A stretch of 64,000 nt of DNA, taken from the NCBI GenBank assembly GCA_030549335.1, contig CM060195.1, forward strand, positions 46,010,991 through 46,074,990, written 5' to 3'. Each line of letters opens with the position of its first letter. Positions within the stretch are counted from its first letter, which is position 1. This stretch comes from Pontederia crassipes (Eukaryota; Streptophyta; Magnoliopsida; Commelinales; Pontederiaceae). Position numbers and translations under genes: made by a program. The notes under the pieces were generated by a model. It did not search any database. It saw only the letters and a program-made list of their open reading frames with translations, and was not told where the DNA came from. Positions 1-14,331 of this stretch are shown here, one piece after another.

Positions 1-170
1 AAGAATCGATTTTTACGACTTTTCGGTTATAATTTTTATACTCCAATTCACTCCCCCCCCCCTCTTGGTGCTTTCGATCCTACACCCATGAATATGATAA
101 TAAGTTCTTTTTCTCATACTTCTTGTCAAGGAATAAGAAAAGATAAAGACAAGTCGAAGAAACTGCTTAC

Positions 171-183
171 CATAAGTCTCTTT
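171..183 (-). other. 13-nt microexon of the translocator gene
   Basis: On the minus strand the 13 bases encoding K-E-T-Y plus the first base of Gly are preceded by an AG and followed by GTAAGC. The preceding exon ends at phase 0 after Leu-Leu-Gln, and the family reads Leu-Leu-Gln-Lys-Glu-Ala-Tyr-Gly here, so the microexon restores the expected residues. The acceptor context (TTTTCATGAAG) is weak. The alternative is that the true exon lies outside the window and this match is chance, but five matching residues plus a good donor make that unlikely. Confidence 0.7.
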
Positions 184-3100
184 CTTCATGAAAATCCAAC
201 ATCCAGATGCAAAAGAATAAGAGTTAGTGGACGAGAGAAGAAATAAAAAATTACAATAGGCAATCATCTCAAATGTTTCTTGTTATAATTAATAATTATC
301 ATGGATTAATTATTTTGAGGTAGGGCTCATTGACACACCTGCAAAAGAATTTGGGTCATTGACCAACGAAAACCTGACATAACAGCAGCAAGCATAACAA
401 AAACAAACCCCCAGAACTCAAATTCTGTCTCCCTGGCAACTGATGAGAGTAACACAGATCAGTGCGACAATAGAAAACTCAATTATTGTAATTATAAATC
501 ATTTCAATTTTATTCCAATTACCACATATAATTGAGCAACATGGCACAAACATTCACAGATGAATGTGAACGTACACCCAGAAGCATCTTAGCATAAAAT
601 AACAGCAATTCCAAAAATTGTACGTCCAACAAAATCGGCAAAGAGATGAATGATGCAAATGTGTTTTGCTCAATATCTTCTTCGTATTATTAGCAGCAAG
701 CCTAGCATAATTTTTTTCTTTCAAAGTTATCTGCTCTAGTAAAATATTAATGCCAATGCTGGTTATAGACAAGAATCCTTGTAAGATTTGTTTAAATTTC
801 AAGTTGCAGCTTTCATGGCAGAGGACACGTTATGAGTCTGGGTGACAAATCTTAAGATTCCACACCCACAATTGAATATAGATAGTTCAAGATATTGTGG
901 TTTCAAATAAAAACCCAAAGTTCCAAATACTTGTCAGTCCTCTGATGTATTCTGATGATTGCCAGGCTACATGATGCATCCAATATGAGCAGGAGCCAAA
1001 AGCTACAGTTATGGCCATAATGACACTTGTTTACAGTTACACCAAATGGTCAACATGTTCACTGATAAAAAATTTTTACACACATGAAAAGTGCTTCTGT
1101 TATTTACATACAGAACCCGATAATAATCTTTAGATGTCCACATAAAAATCTATTGCCACTAGAAGCAAGAACCAGATTCTGATCTCAAAAATATTTTTTA
1201 TGTATGAGTTTCATCCATGTAATCTTACACTTTGAAGAGACATGGATTTTAGATAGCACATAGAGTCACCCATAGTTTGTCTCAGCTGTTTGACTCCTTG
1301 AATCAAAGTTTGTTACAAATTGTTAAACACGGCATTGAAATTCATGTCATTGTTCTAATCAGGATCACATACATCACCGAACAATTTTTACTTAAATATT
1401 GTTTGTCTTTTCCATGGTAGGATACTTTTAGCACAGTGATTTTTGGACATAACAAAGTTTGCAAGGTCAATAATATAATGAACATCCAATACACACCAAT
1501 ATCATGGGGTTTCCTTATGGTTTATTTAAGACTGTGAAATAAGTTTGTTTAAATATTAAATAAAAAATCCACCTCTTGATAAGAATATTAAACAACAAAA
1601 ATCATCAAATGCTTTTAACGCATTTGGAGAAAATGAATTACACACAAGTTTTCATCATAAAAGCATTAAGAATTATATAGCTTTCATACAAAAAGAAAGA
1701 GAAAATAAAATACATCAACCAGTACATACCTGTCAACAAAACTCCAAAAGATATTATAAATATAATGCCCAGAAGCTTGACACTTGTACTTTCCAACCTT
1801 TGGAAAAAGGAAATATTCATTACATTCACGGGCCTCAAACAACAAGAGCAACAGAGGAATTGAAAGACCAGAGAAAGCAGATATGAAGGCTATCACACCA
1901 TAACAATTACAAGGAGAACCAGCACAGATGGGTACAGAGCGAAAAAGTATCTTGTGTGATGTATGGTCTGAGGACCCTAGACCTCTTAGCTATTGCAGTA
2001 TGACATCAGACATGCTCCATGGAAATTAATCCCTCAACAGAAGATGCCTTTTCAGATTCTCACTTCAGGGCCTGGGGGCAAAAGGCAGCAGGTGCGGAGA
2101 CAGGAATAATTGAGGCTGTTGGCAGTTTCCTGGCTAATTTGGCTACAATGCAATTGCACCATCTTCAGGGTGAAAGGTTCTATGCAGCATGTCACCTATT
2201 TTATCAGGAAGTGGAGGATTGGATAACTCGGTTTCTTTTGCTTGTCTTTGTATTTGACTTTCATACACACTTTTACATATAGCATGGTAATGGAGAATGG
2301 AATTGTGAGGCTCATTTTGCTTTTGATCCCTTCGCACTTTTGTGTTGTAAAATCACATTGAGTTATATACCAAGATGACTTAGTTGAAATAACTAGTTAT
2401 CCTTTCCTCTCCCAAAAAGATGTTAAGAAATTCATTTTTAAGCATAATAATGAGATAAGTAGTAGAATAATATATGGGTTAGGATCTCTAAGCATATGAT
2501 AGTTCTGCAAGACAATTTAACTAGTAAACTAAGAAATAACTATTCATGAGCCTCCATGTGATTATTAATGATAAAACCATTTGTCTCCCAAAATCCATGG
2601 GCATTTAGCTACCTGCGACCCTAAAATATGAAATTGCTTAACCACTAGAACTATTCTAACATACTCATCCACTCAAAGCCAAACACCTAATGTGTTCCTT
2701 AACCCACTCTCCTCAAAAGAAAATTACAAGTAAAGTGCCCGGAAAAAAAAACGAGTCACTTTGACGTACCCTTTTAATAATTCTTTGACATAGTGGGAAA
2801 AAATCATTAAAAATAACTGAAACCATAAAGGAACTGAGAATTTCCAATAACATGATCAGGTTAGAATAGTTTAGAAGTCTTAAAGCAGACAATTTAATAG
2901 TTGAAAAGGTTGTGACAAAAGTCCATAATTCAAGAGGCCAAAATGAAATTATCTAAGAAATAATGAAACTTCATGGAATTTTTAATCGACATAAAAGCTT
3001 ACCTAAATGCAAATGCGAATAACAAAAGGAAAATTGGAGAAGCAGATTTACACTGCACAAGGTAGACAAAAGCAGAACATGAGTTGCAACTTCGAATAAC

Positions 3101-4889
3101 ATTGATACTGATAGAATACAACAACAACAACAATAACAACAAAGCCTTATCCCACTAGGTGGGGTCAGCTACATGATAGAATAGACTACAGAAAAATCAA
3201 ATTTCTTTAAAAGTCAAACCATCGTGGCAAATGTGACGGATATGAAAACAAGAGAAGCATTGCTCAAATTTATGTCAAGAGCCGTCCCAAGCGCTGTTGG
3301 CACAACTGCAAAAATAGAATCCAAATATAAATCCAAAAAGAAAGCTAAGGAAGTCATATTTTCCTGTTTGTACCCCTTATCATCAGTAATATTTATGTGA
3401 CTTATTACGAATTGATAATAATCATGTTATGAAAAGCATTTATTAGATAAATGAATGGTATTATACTTATCTGTAAACAAGTCGATTCATATTTAGTAAG
3501 CAAACTGTGTTTGTCATCATGTAGGTCAGATCATGTTAAATAAATGACGTTTATAACTAAATTTATTCTGTGTTGATGTGTTAATTGTTCAATATGTTGC
3601 ATTTGTATTAAAATCTTTTCATTCATTTCATAACCTTGCCAGTCTCTGTTGAAATTATATGTGTCATGTAGATATCGTGATCCATGACCCATTCCGCAAA
3701 GCAAATTTTTCATCCTAATTTTATCGTGTTTCTTATTATAGGGAACCACACATCCATTTTTTTGAAGAGTTACTTCAAGAGACAAGTGCATGCACACCTA
3801 ACACGATAAATTCATTTTTTAAAGTATGAATACAAGTGTTTCTTATTACTTGTCTGCCCCACTCATTAATTAAAATATGAATATCATTCCTAGATTTACC
3901 ACATATCTGCTGGTTATAAAAACCTTATCTATAAAAAATTACAAGCAACCCAACAATGTCTTCATCTTATTAAGAAACAAAATGTGTCTTTACTGGAAAA
4001 AAGTGAATGAAGTGAAAAAGATGTTCTTGTAATAGTTAATTCTCTAAATTCAAATCTTCTATTATATCACATCAAAATTGAAATGTTAACAATCTAATTT
4101 GAATATTGTAAAAATGGTATTTTCAGTGGCAATTATACTAGAATTTGAAGTAGGAATTCCAAAAATTAATCCCCGCTCAATTCCAGAAAAGGAAAGCGTG
4201 ATGATCCTGATACCTTTGATGAAGTAGTCCTTCCATGTCATGATAACGCCATTCTCAGAACCTCTTGATTGGACACACATAATGATATTTGACAAAACTG
4301 CTTGCAGCGCAAAATGAAATGTATTCATCAACAACGGAGCTGGAAACTTTCCTAACTTATCGCCTAGAAGTGTCTTATTATAACTGCATCGATAAGAAAA
4401 ATAGTTACGCAAATAACAATGGCATTACAGCAAGCATATAGCCAGCGAAAGAGTGTTCAAAACTTTGTGCACTCACAGCGTCAAACAAGTGCTGATCGTA
4501 TACCAAACAAAGACATACAACACCGTCTTCAGCACGACCTTGGCCGAGATGCAGCTTTGCGTCGACATTTCCAATTCATCGAGCTTCAACCTCGACTGGC
4601 TCGGGTGCATTCCGTTCTCCAAATCGAAAGAAACGAACTTTTTCCGGGCGGCGCCCGAGTCCGCATTGCCGCCGCCGCTCCTCTGCCGGAAATAATTAGA
4701 TCTCTGCCCAGCCTCCCCCCGCCCCTCGAAATCCTCCGGCTCCTCGACGGCGCTGTCGTCGGAAGTCTCGTCCCCGGAGAAAGGTTCCTCCTTTACGATC
4801 CCTTGCTGCTTCTTCTCCACCTGGGTCTCATCAGCTCCGTCGCCCGCCGCTTCCACCTGCTTCCCGAGATCCGAACCGCCCTCGTCCAT
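171..4889 (-). CDS. Sugar phosphate/phosphate translocator (TPT/DMT family, At1g06470-like), 3' end outside window
   Basis: Multi-pass membrane transporter of the triose-phosphate/nucleotide-sugar translocator family, resembling Arabidopsis At1g06470; the substrate cannot be read from sequence and the membrane is probably Golgi or plastid. Exons in transcript order: 4889-4477, 4383-4214, 3305-3220, 3052-3003, 1797-1730, 439-339 and 183-171. All introns are GT..AG and the phases join without a shift, giving 300 codons in view. The first ~100 residues are acidic and probably cytosolic. Membrane segments start near residue 118; the family motif YNKTLLGDK is at 139-147, followed by FPAPLLMNTFHF, VVPTALGTALDINLSNASL, CKSASPIF, KLLGIIFIISFGVLLT and WSMTQILLQ. 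About 110 C-terminal residues expected for the family lie before position 1. The start at 4889 opens the only long frame and follows an in-frame-terminated short upstream ORF. Confidence 0.9.
440..1729 (-). other. Intron 5 of the translocator gene
   Basis: This 1.3-kb intron separates exons 1797-1730 and 439-339. It is AT-rich. A short open frame at 554-802 (minus) matches nothing I recognise. Confidence 0.75.
1798..3002 (-). other. Intron 4 of the translocator gene, with a GC-richer island
   Basis: This 1.2-kb intron lies between exons 3052-3003 and 1797-1730. Positions about 2020-2230 have higher GC than the rest, with open frames on both strands (2019-2282 plus, 2143-2337 minus). I recognise neither; it may be a captured or decayed fragment. 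Confidence 0.7.
3119..3173 (-). mobile_element. 55-bp 3' tail of an RTE-type LINE (or partner SINE) in intron 3 of the translocator
   Basis: On the minus strand the segment reads GTGGGATAAGGCTTTG followed by a run of TTG/TTA triplets, the same 3' end as the LINE at 40229-42250. It is flanked by perfect 10-bp direct repeats TGATAGAATA (3109-3118 and 3174-3183), as expected for target-primed reverse transcription that stopped almost at once. It makes up about a third of the 167-bp intron 3053-3219. A tail from an RTE-mobilised SINE is equally possible, because such SINEs share this 3' end. Confidence 0.85.
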
Positions 4890-4936
4890 CCCTCAAATCC
4901 GCATCGACTCTCGGCCGATCCGAACGGTGACGCGGC

Positions 4937-5014
4937 TCAAGCAACGCAGCAGAAACGTATTGAGATTGGAGAAGCGCACGAGCTGTGCGTCGATCGATGG
5001 CACGAAGACGCCAT
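4937..5014 (-). other. Upstream ORF (25 codons) in the leader of the translocator gene
   Basis: An ATG at 5014 opens a 25-codon frame (Met-Ala-Ser-Ser-Cys...) that ends in TGA at 4939-4937, 47 bases before the main ATG at 4889. It lies downstream of a possible TATA box at 5173-5182, so it would be in the transcript if that box is used. A terminated upstream ORF could lower or condition translation of the main frame. Seen: the ATG, frame and stop. Inferred: that it is transcribed and matters. Confidence 0.45.
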
Positions 5015-5172
5015 GAAGAAGAGATCTAGAGCAGGTCGTGTTTGGAATGCGTTCTTGTGCATTCAGATTTGGTTGGTGGTGTTGGATCCAGAGATGGGAT
5101 GTCTAGATCAAAGAAGTAGGTGTAACGTCCCAAATCATTTTGGCTCCCATGTCAGGATCGCGGGCGCTTCAA

Positions 5173-5182
5173 GATATAAATA
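5173..5182 (-). promoter_or_regulatory. Possible TATA box of the translocator gene
   Basis: The minus strand reads TATTTATATC here, about 285 bases before the main ATG and 160 before the upstream ORF. It is the best TATA-like word in the GC-richer stretch next to exon 1. No transcription start can be proved from sequence. Confidence 0.35.
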
Positions 5183-5183
5183 C

Positions 5184-6371
5184 GAAGCAACAGGGATAAA
5201 ACATTTTTTTGGGAATGCGAGCGTAAAATGTTGCATTTTTGCTTCCATTTTCTGGGAACGTAAAACAGAGTGCGATAAAGATAGGCGATGGTGTGTGCTG
5301 TGTGTCGCACAAGTGGTATGCGTAAGTAATATTTATTATTTAAACATGTTTTTATCTTTACGATTGTTAGTATTAGGATAATAAATTTTGATCAAATTAA
5401 GAATTATAAACGTTAAATTTTTTTTTAGACAAAAAATCCTGCGGCCAACCAAATTTAATAACTTAAATTATCTTTGATTGGGTAGAATAAAAGCACCCCA
5501 TGTTAAGCGATGATGCTTTAATAAAAAATATAGTAATTTTTGTCGAGTTTTTATTCAAACATATTACTAATCTTGATTTGAAAATTATACTAATTCACTA
5601 ATGAATTTGTGATTGAGAATTTGAACTAGAAATGCAAGTAATATTACTTTAAAATTCGTTTGATATGACGAGTGATTTACACACTCATTGAACTCATTTT
5701 AATTATAAAAATTTAGACCAGTGATGTTTTTTTACCACTTCAGAGAATATAACCGATTTGTAGTTAAAGAAGTCTCTGATGATAATATATGCCCCTTTAC
5801 ATCATGATTTTGAAATTTGAATTTACATTAACTTTTTTCTCAACTACGGATTCAATATTTGAAACTTCACATTTATTACATATTGAGTCTAATGTTTTAT
5901 ATAAATATCATCAACTTTTAAATTTATTAAGAATCAGGACTACATAATGATTTAGCGAAAACAAATTATTAAAGTCGACTTAATATTAACATTTGCATAA
6001 TTACGTAATATTTTTATAATATTTATGTAAAATAATAAAATATAGTATATTTTAGATATAATACAAACTTTAACTTTGAAAACGCATAGAAGAAATGAAA
6101 ACGTAATGATATTATATTTTCTTAATTTCAAAATCGTGACATATTCTCTTATCAGAGTGATCAATGTTAATTTAATACCCACGTCGGTGAAATTTGTAAG
6201 CAATTTAAAAAATAGTATGCATTTAGATAAAAAAAAACGGGACTAAATTTTCAAATGTCAACGTTTAAGCTCTTTTATACAAAATAAAGATTGAGTGGGA
6301 CAAAAAGTGATTCATATATATGGATCACTGTTAAATCGTAATTTGACAATTGATAAATACGCACTTATTTT
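5184..6371. other. AT-rich intergenic sequence, no gene seen
   Basis: Upstream of the translocator promoter. The stretch is strongly AT-rich with only short frames and no recognisable domain or transposon ends. Confidence 0.6.
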
Positions 6372-6994
6372 CAGGGACGGAGCCAGGATCAAATTTAAGG
6401 GGGGGCCAAAAGGTAGATAATATAAAATACATATATATATTTAATTTTTTAAATTAAATTATGAAATAATAATATTACTTTATAATTAGAGTTATTATTT
6501 TATTTAGATTAAAATATTTTTTATTCATCATGCATTTTTTTTTCTTTTTACATTTATCATGTTAAAGGAAGATATATGGATGTAACTTTTTTATGACAAC
6601 TAATTAATTTAATTTTTTTATATAAAGGAGTCAAAATTATTAGTACATATATTATATTTTTTTTATAAATACACATAATATACTATAATATTTTATAAAT
6701 ATACACATATTTCTCTCATTAATATAATGATATATTATAATTATATCAAGGTCACAAAATTAGGGGACCTTACCATATATTTTCTATATAAATAATATAT
6801 ATATTATTGTATATAATGTTTTAAAAAGTTGAGGAGTTTAATTATGTCAAGTTCACAAAATTAGGGGGGGCCTTATCATATATTTTATATATGTATATAA
6901 TAATATATTTTTATAATATTATATAAGTAATATTGCAAAAAGTTAGGGGGAGCCATGCCCCCTCCCCTCCAACTATATATTAGTTTCATCCTTG
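6372..6994. mobile_element. hAT-like non-autonomous element (MITE)
   Basis: The left end reads CAGGGACGGAGCCAGGAT and the inverted right end reads CAAGGATGAAACTAATAT, similar to hAT (Ac/Ds-type) termini. Eight-base flanks CTTATTTT (6364-6371) and TTTATTTC (6995-7002) agree at six of eight positions, the size of a hAT target duplication. The 623-bp interior is AT-rich with G-runs near both ends and no coding capacity. The two imperfect flanks imply an old insertion. Confidence 0.6.
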
Positions 6995-10079
<3,085 letters not shown>

Positions 10080-10310
10080 TGTTGGAATTAATACACGTCA
10101 CCGGCCTCTTTCGAGCAGTTGCATAAGCTTAGTTTTTTAAAGTAGTTTTTTTCATGTAATTGATTGTTTTTTTCTAGTATAAATGGAGTTAAGAGCAATG
10201 TAATCCGTGATTGAAGAAGATGTAATGATTTTTTACTTTTGATTAGAACATTTATTTCTTCTCACCACTTTTTCTCTTTCGGCAAGAGTGCGGCGACACT
10301 GTTTTCGACA
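10080..10310 (+). repeat. Left LTR of element 1
   Basis: Begins TGTTGGAATTAATACACG and ends CGACA. It contains a TATA-like word at 10178-10184 (TATAAAT). The same sequence recurs with few changes at 11911-12139. Confidence 0.85.
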
Positions 10311-10322
10311 TGGTATCAGAGC
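10311..10322 (+). other. Primer binding site of element 1
   Basis: TGGTATCAGAGC, the standard plant Copia site complementary to the 3' end of initiator-Met tRNA, starts immediately after the LTR's terminal CA. Confidence 0.9.
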
Positions 10323-11903
10323 CTCGAATTCGTTGATCTGTCGGAACTCCCGTCGCCCTGCTTCATCGCCGTCGATTGCAAAAGGCGTCTCATCTCGTCA
10401 TTCCACCCCGTGAATGTTGTAACAGAGTCGTCGGTTTCAATGTCGCCTGAAAGTCCTGGTGATGGCGAGCGCAGTTAGTGAACGATGGTTGTTCTTCTTC
10501 CATTTCTTTGTTGTTTGCCTATTTCTATCTTTTGTTAGTTCTCATATCGTAGATCTTTTGGGTATTCTTCTCTGTTTTCCTTCTGTGTCGGTAATCGAAA
10601 TTTTCTCTTCACAATGTTTCTTGTTTCTATTTTTTTCTCCTTCTTCATTGCAATCTTTGCTTTCGTTCTCTGTTTCTTTCTTCAACTTTGTGGATTACAG
10701 TGGCGAGATCGCCGTTCTTTGTCTTCGACATTCGACGATTATTGGAGCTTTGTCTCCTTCATTCATGGTGGCAAGGTCAGCCTCTCTAGGTCGTCATTCT
10801 TGTATCGGCATCTCGTCGAATTTCTCCTTTCGGATACAGATTGGTTCATTTCTTGTCTGTGGCTTCATTCCGATCACCGACGGTATCGTCGGATTATTGG
10901 ATCTTAACCTTCGTTTGTCTACCGGTGTCGTTATCGGCATCCGGCAGTTCTTTGAGTCATCGTTAACGGCGCATTTGGTTTTTGCCATTTCTTGTCGGAT
11001 GTTCTCCGGCGTATGATGTTTCCTTCTTTACTGCTTGTTTACCGACGGTTTACCGTGTTATCGTCGGATTTGCCTTCGGACCTCTGAATCGGAGCTTAAC
11101 CTCCGTGTTTCTTGCCATCGTCGTTATCGGCAAACTGATTTCCTTCAGACGTTGTCGTCATTTTTTCTCCGGCATCTCGTCGGTTAATGTGGAGCTTCGT
11201 CTCTGATGTCATCCGACGTCATTATCGACGTTCGGTAGAATTTTAAGTCATCGGATGTTCTCTGACGTCAAGTTCGATCGAAATTGATCTAGTTTCGTTC
11301 TTTGTTTGTCTCTTCTTTCTTGTATTCGAGTTTCCTCTTTACTTGGTCAGTGTCTTCAACTGCTTGTCTTCAGCTGTTTGTGAGTTGCCAAGTTTCAAGT
11401 TTTAAGTTGCAGTAGAGTTATGCTTGAGGGGGCGTTTGTGGATGAAGTCAAGTTGGTGCGTCTCGCTCACTCTCTTTACTGGTGCTCGAGGAGGTGTTAT
11501 GGAGCATGAGTGCGATTTTTCGTCTCCAGTAGTGGTGTTCCCAAGTGCAGCTCTCATGTTCGATGAAATACTTGATAAGGACGATCTCTTGGAATTAAGT
11601 TATCAAGTGGGCGTGTGTTGAATGAACTTCACGATGAGGGATTGAGTTGTTTGTTGAGATGAATTGGAGTTGGTGCTCAACATTCTCAGACTATGCACAC
11701 TGTCCTGGTGGTATGCCACACGAGGTGTTGCTTGTAGCGCGTCATCGAGGCAGTGAGGTGTTGCAATGCAGGTCTTCTTCGAAGTTCAATCTTCCACATT
11801 ACAAGTGCTGGATCTTCTATTCCTCTACATGCATGGACATGATCTGCCGCCCAAGTGAAGTCTTCAAGTTGACGTCGTTCTTTTTCTCTTCCGCCATCAA
11901 CTT

Positions 11904-11910
11904 GCGGGGG
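11904..11910 (+). other. Polypurine tract of element 1
   Basis: GCGGGGG directly abuts the TG that opens the right LTR, the expected place for the plus-strand primer. Confidence 0.65.
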
Positions 11911-12139
11911 TGTGGTGGAACTAATACACGTCACCGGCCTCTTTCGAGCAATTGCATAAGCTTAGTTTTTTAAAGTAGTTTTTTTCATGTAACTGATTGA
12001 TTTTTCTAGTATAAATGGAGTTAAGAGCAATGTAATCGGTGATTGAAGAAGATGTAATGATTTTCTACTTTTGAATAGAACATTTATTTCTTCTCACCAC
12101 TTCTTCTCTTTCGGCAAGAGTGCGGCGACACTGTTTTCA
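11911..12139 (+). repeat. Right LTR of element 1
   Basis: Begins TGTGGTGGAACTAATACACG and tracks the left LTR through TTTCGGCAAGAGTGCGGCG. It has a two-base insertion near the start and a divergent last few bases. Confidence 0.85.
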
Positions 12140-12156
12140 ATTGGAGCCAAAAAAAA

Positions 12157-12465
12157 TGTCAAAATGGAACTCCGATGGTTGCCGGAGGTAGATGGTCAGG
12201 AAGTGGACGGAAGGAAAGAAGAAAGAAGTAGAGAAAGAAAAAGGGAAAAAGCAGAGGTTTAAACCAGAGAAGAAGAAGAAGAAAAAGAAAAGCTGTCGTG
12301 ATTTGGTTCAATTGAAAAAGTATTACAGCAGACCCTTTTTATAGTTAAACTAAACTGATACGAAAGCAATAAACTGAAACTAAACTTGCTACAAAGTTTG
12401 TCCACTGTTACAATATGAAGAAAACTTTATATCGCTGGACACATCGTTCTGAAGGAACTTCAACA
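12157..12465 (-). repeat. Downstream LTR of element 2 (longer copy)
   Basis: Matches 14332-14565 except for purine-run length changes and an insertion of about 50 bases near 12380-12430. The boundary words TGTCAAAATGG and CTTCAACA are kept. Confidence 0.85.
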
Positions 12466-12668
12466 CGTCCCCTCGCTGAGAGACGACGATCTGCGAGTAC
12501 TTCAATGCGCCCCCTTTCTAAAAGACGTCGAACAGCGGATTGTCCAACTGAGAATGAGCACTGAATTGGTAGCACGTAGATGACAACTACAGAAGGCGCT
12601 CTAGATGAGACCAAGGATGCAAGAACAACTCATCTTGCTTGCAATTGATCTGCATAAGCTATTAATTG

Positions 12669-12726
12669 AAGAGCGCTCGTGTTGCAAAAAATGATGAAGA
12701 GCGCTCGTGTTGCAAAAAATGATGAA
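12669..12726. repeat. 28-bp tandem duplication inside element 2
   Basis: The unit beginning GAGCGCTCGTGTTGC occurs twice head to tail with period 28 and no visible mismatch. Confidence 0.85.
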
Positions 12727-14319
12727 GACGTGCAGAAGTCACACAACATCGAAGCTGCAGAACTAGAGAGGCCTTTAATCGAACACTTGTAAGCCACGAA
12801 ATCAAAGATGTGCAAGTTTGCAAGCTCTTCGACGCAGTAAAACAAGTTGTTGGCGGCAGCAGAACAAGTCATAGAAGACAACCGAAGTTGAACTATGAGC
12901 TGCGAAACATTGGAAAATATAAACTCTCGTGATCGGAAGAAGTATGAGCAGCATTTTCCTTGCGCACTTGAGCTTTTTAGTGAGAGATCGGAAGCAAACA
13001 ACAACCGAAGATGAGAGGTAAAACAGTGGATCGAATAATAGGAGAATGACAACAATGGAGACACTGAACATGATGAGCGATGGTGGCAGAAGGATCGCAG
13101 AGAGAAGTGTCCTCAGGGCTGCTAGAGAGGGCAACTACGAACACATAATTGGAGAAGTAAAAACTGGACAAAACTAGATAAACCAAGAAAAGTCAGACAC
13201 GCAGGAAGGATATGCGGCACTCTCGCTGGAGGATAAGAAATTGGAGAGCGTGTCAATCGGAAAGAAAGCAAAGAACAGAGCAAAGGAAACATGTAGAAAT
13301 TGTAAGAGCCTGAAACTCGAACAAGCCAGAAACATAGAAAAACAACGAACGAAAGAAATATCAACTGACGAAGTACAAATCGAATGTAAGAGGATCAATC
13401 ATATGACGATCATCTACTTGGAAGAGAAATACGATCCATCACCAGGGCGACCTGAGGAACGTTTTGAACGTAGTTCCATCGCCGGAGAAAAGGTGACCTC
13501 GCTTGAAATGAAACTTCCATCGCTGCAGCTTAAGACGCCAGCGAGAAACGATGATCGAAAAATCTGAACTCGAACATCGACTTTCTACTTGCCGAAGACA
13601 ACGACCAGTCGAGTGGAAGAAGTAGAAAAACAAGAAATGCTAAAATAGGGAAAAGAAACGTACAAGTAGATCGAAGAATGACTACCGAAGCTAAGGATAG
13701 CACGAACACGATATCTGGTGAAGAAGAGAAGAAGGATAACTTGATCGGTGACATATCCAATCGTTCAGAAAAGATGCTAGAAGGAAAAAATAGGTCAAAA
13801 TGCCAAGGAAACAAAAAACCATATAGAAAAGGAGAACCAACTTTCGAGTAGTAGCTGCGATCTGCATCATTGGCCGTGATCTTGATGTCGCCTAGGCTTA
13901 GATTTTCGATTCCGTGCGAGCAAAGAGATGACCAGATTTCTGATGCCGTCCTTGATGCTTGCCTTGTGCAAGACCCTGACAGGAAGGTTGCAGTCCTTTC
14001 ATCGAACACCTGGTGGCCGTTGGAGAGAGAAACATCGAAAATTGTTGCACATCGAAGAAGAAGGGCGATCTTGCAGTCGGTGAACTGAAAGATCGATGAC
14101 CAGATCTTGCACGAGCAGATCGGCGACCAGAACTAAAGATCGTCGTCGGGTACGGCCAGCTCTGCGACACCTGGGCTAACTGGGCCATTAGGTTGATGGC
14201 ACTTCACTCGGCGAGACCTTCAAGGAGTAACGATCGCCGGCAGAGTAGAGCACAGCAGCAGCGACTTCGGCAACAAGACAGATGGTGAACTGAAGCTCAG
14301 CAGGATCTTTGAAGCGGAG

Positions 14320-14331
14320 GCTCTGATACCA
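14320..14331 (-). other. Primer binding site of element 2
   Basis: Minus-strand TGGTATCAGAGC, identical to the site of element 1, adjacent to the LTR. Confidence 0.9.

Larger units (their letters stand above)
10080..12139 (+). mobile_element. Non-autonomous Copia-like LTR retroelement 1
   Basis: Two ~230-bp direct repeats (10080-10310, 11911-12139) flank a ~1.6-kb interior. A primer binding site TGGTATCAGAGC (10311-10322), matching initiator-Met tRNA, directly follows the left LTR, and a G-rich tract GCGGGGG precedes the right one. The interior carries no gag, protease, integrase or reverse transcriptase that I can see; its plus strand is pyrimidine-rich and rich in TTC/TCG. The longest frame (10459-11016) has no recognisable domain. 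This is the layout of a TRIM/LARD-type parasite of a full-length Copia element. The right LTR end reads GTTTTCAA where the left has GTTTTCGACA, so its last bases are altered. Confidence 0.8.

Noticed and set aside
4419..5381. 320-codon plus-strand frame
   Set aside because: It is antisense to exon 1 and the leader of the translocator gene, where high GC leaves the opposite strand open by chance.
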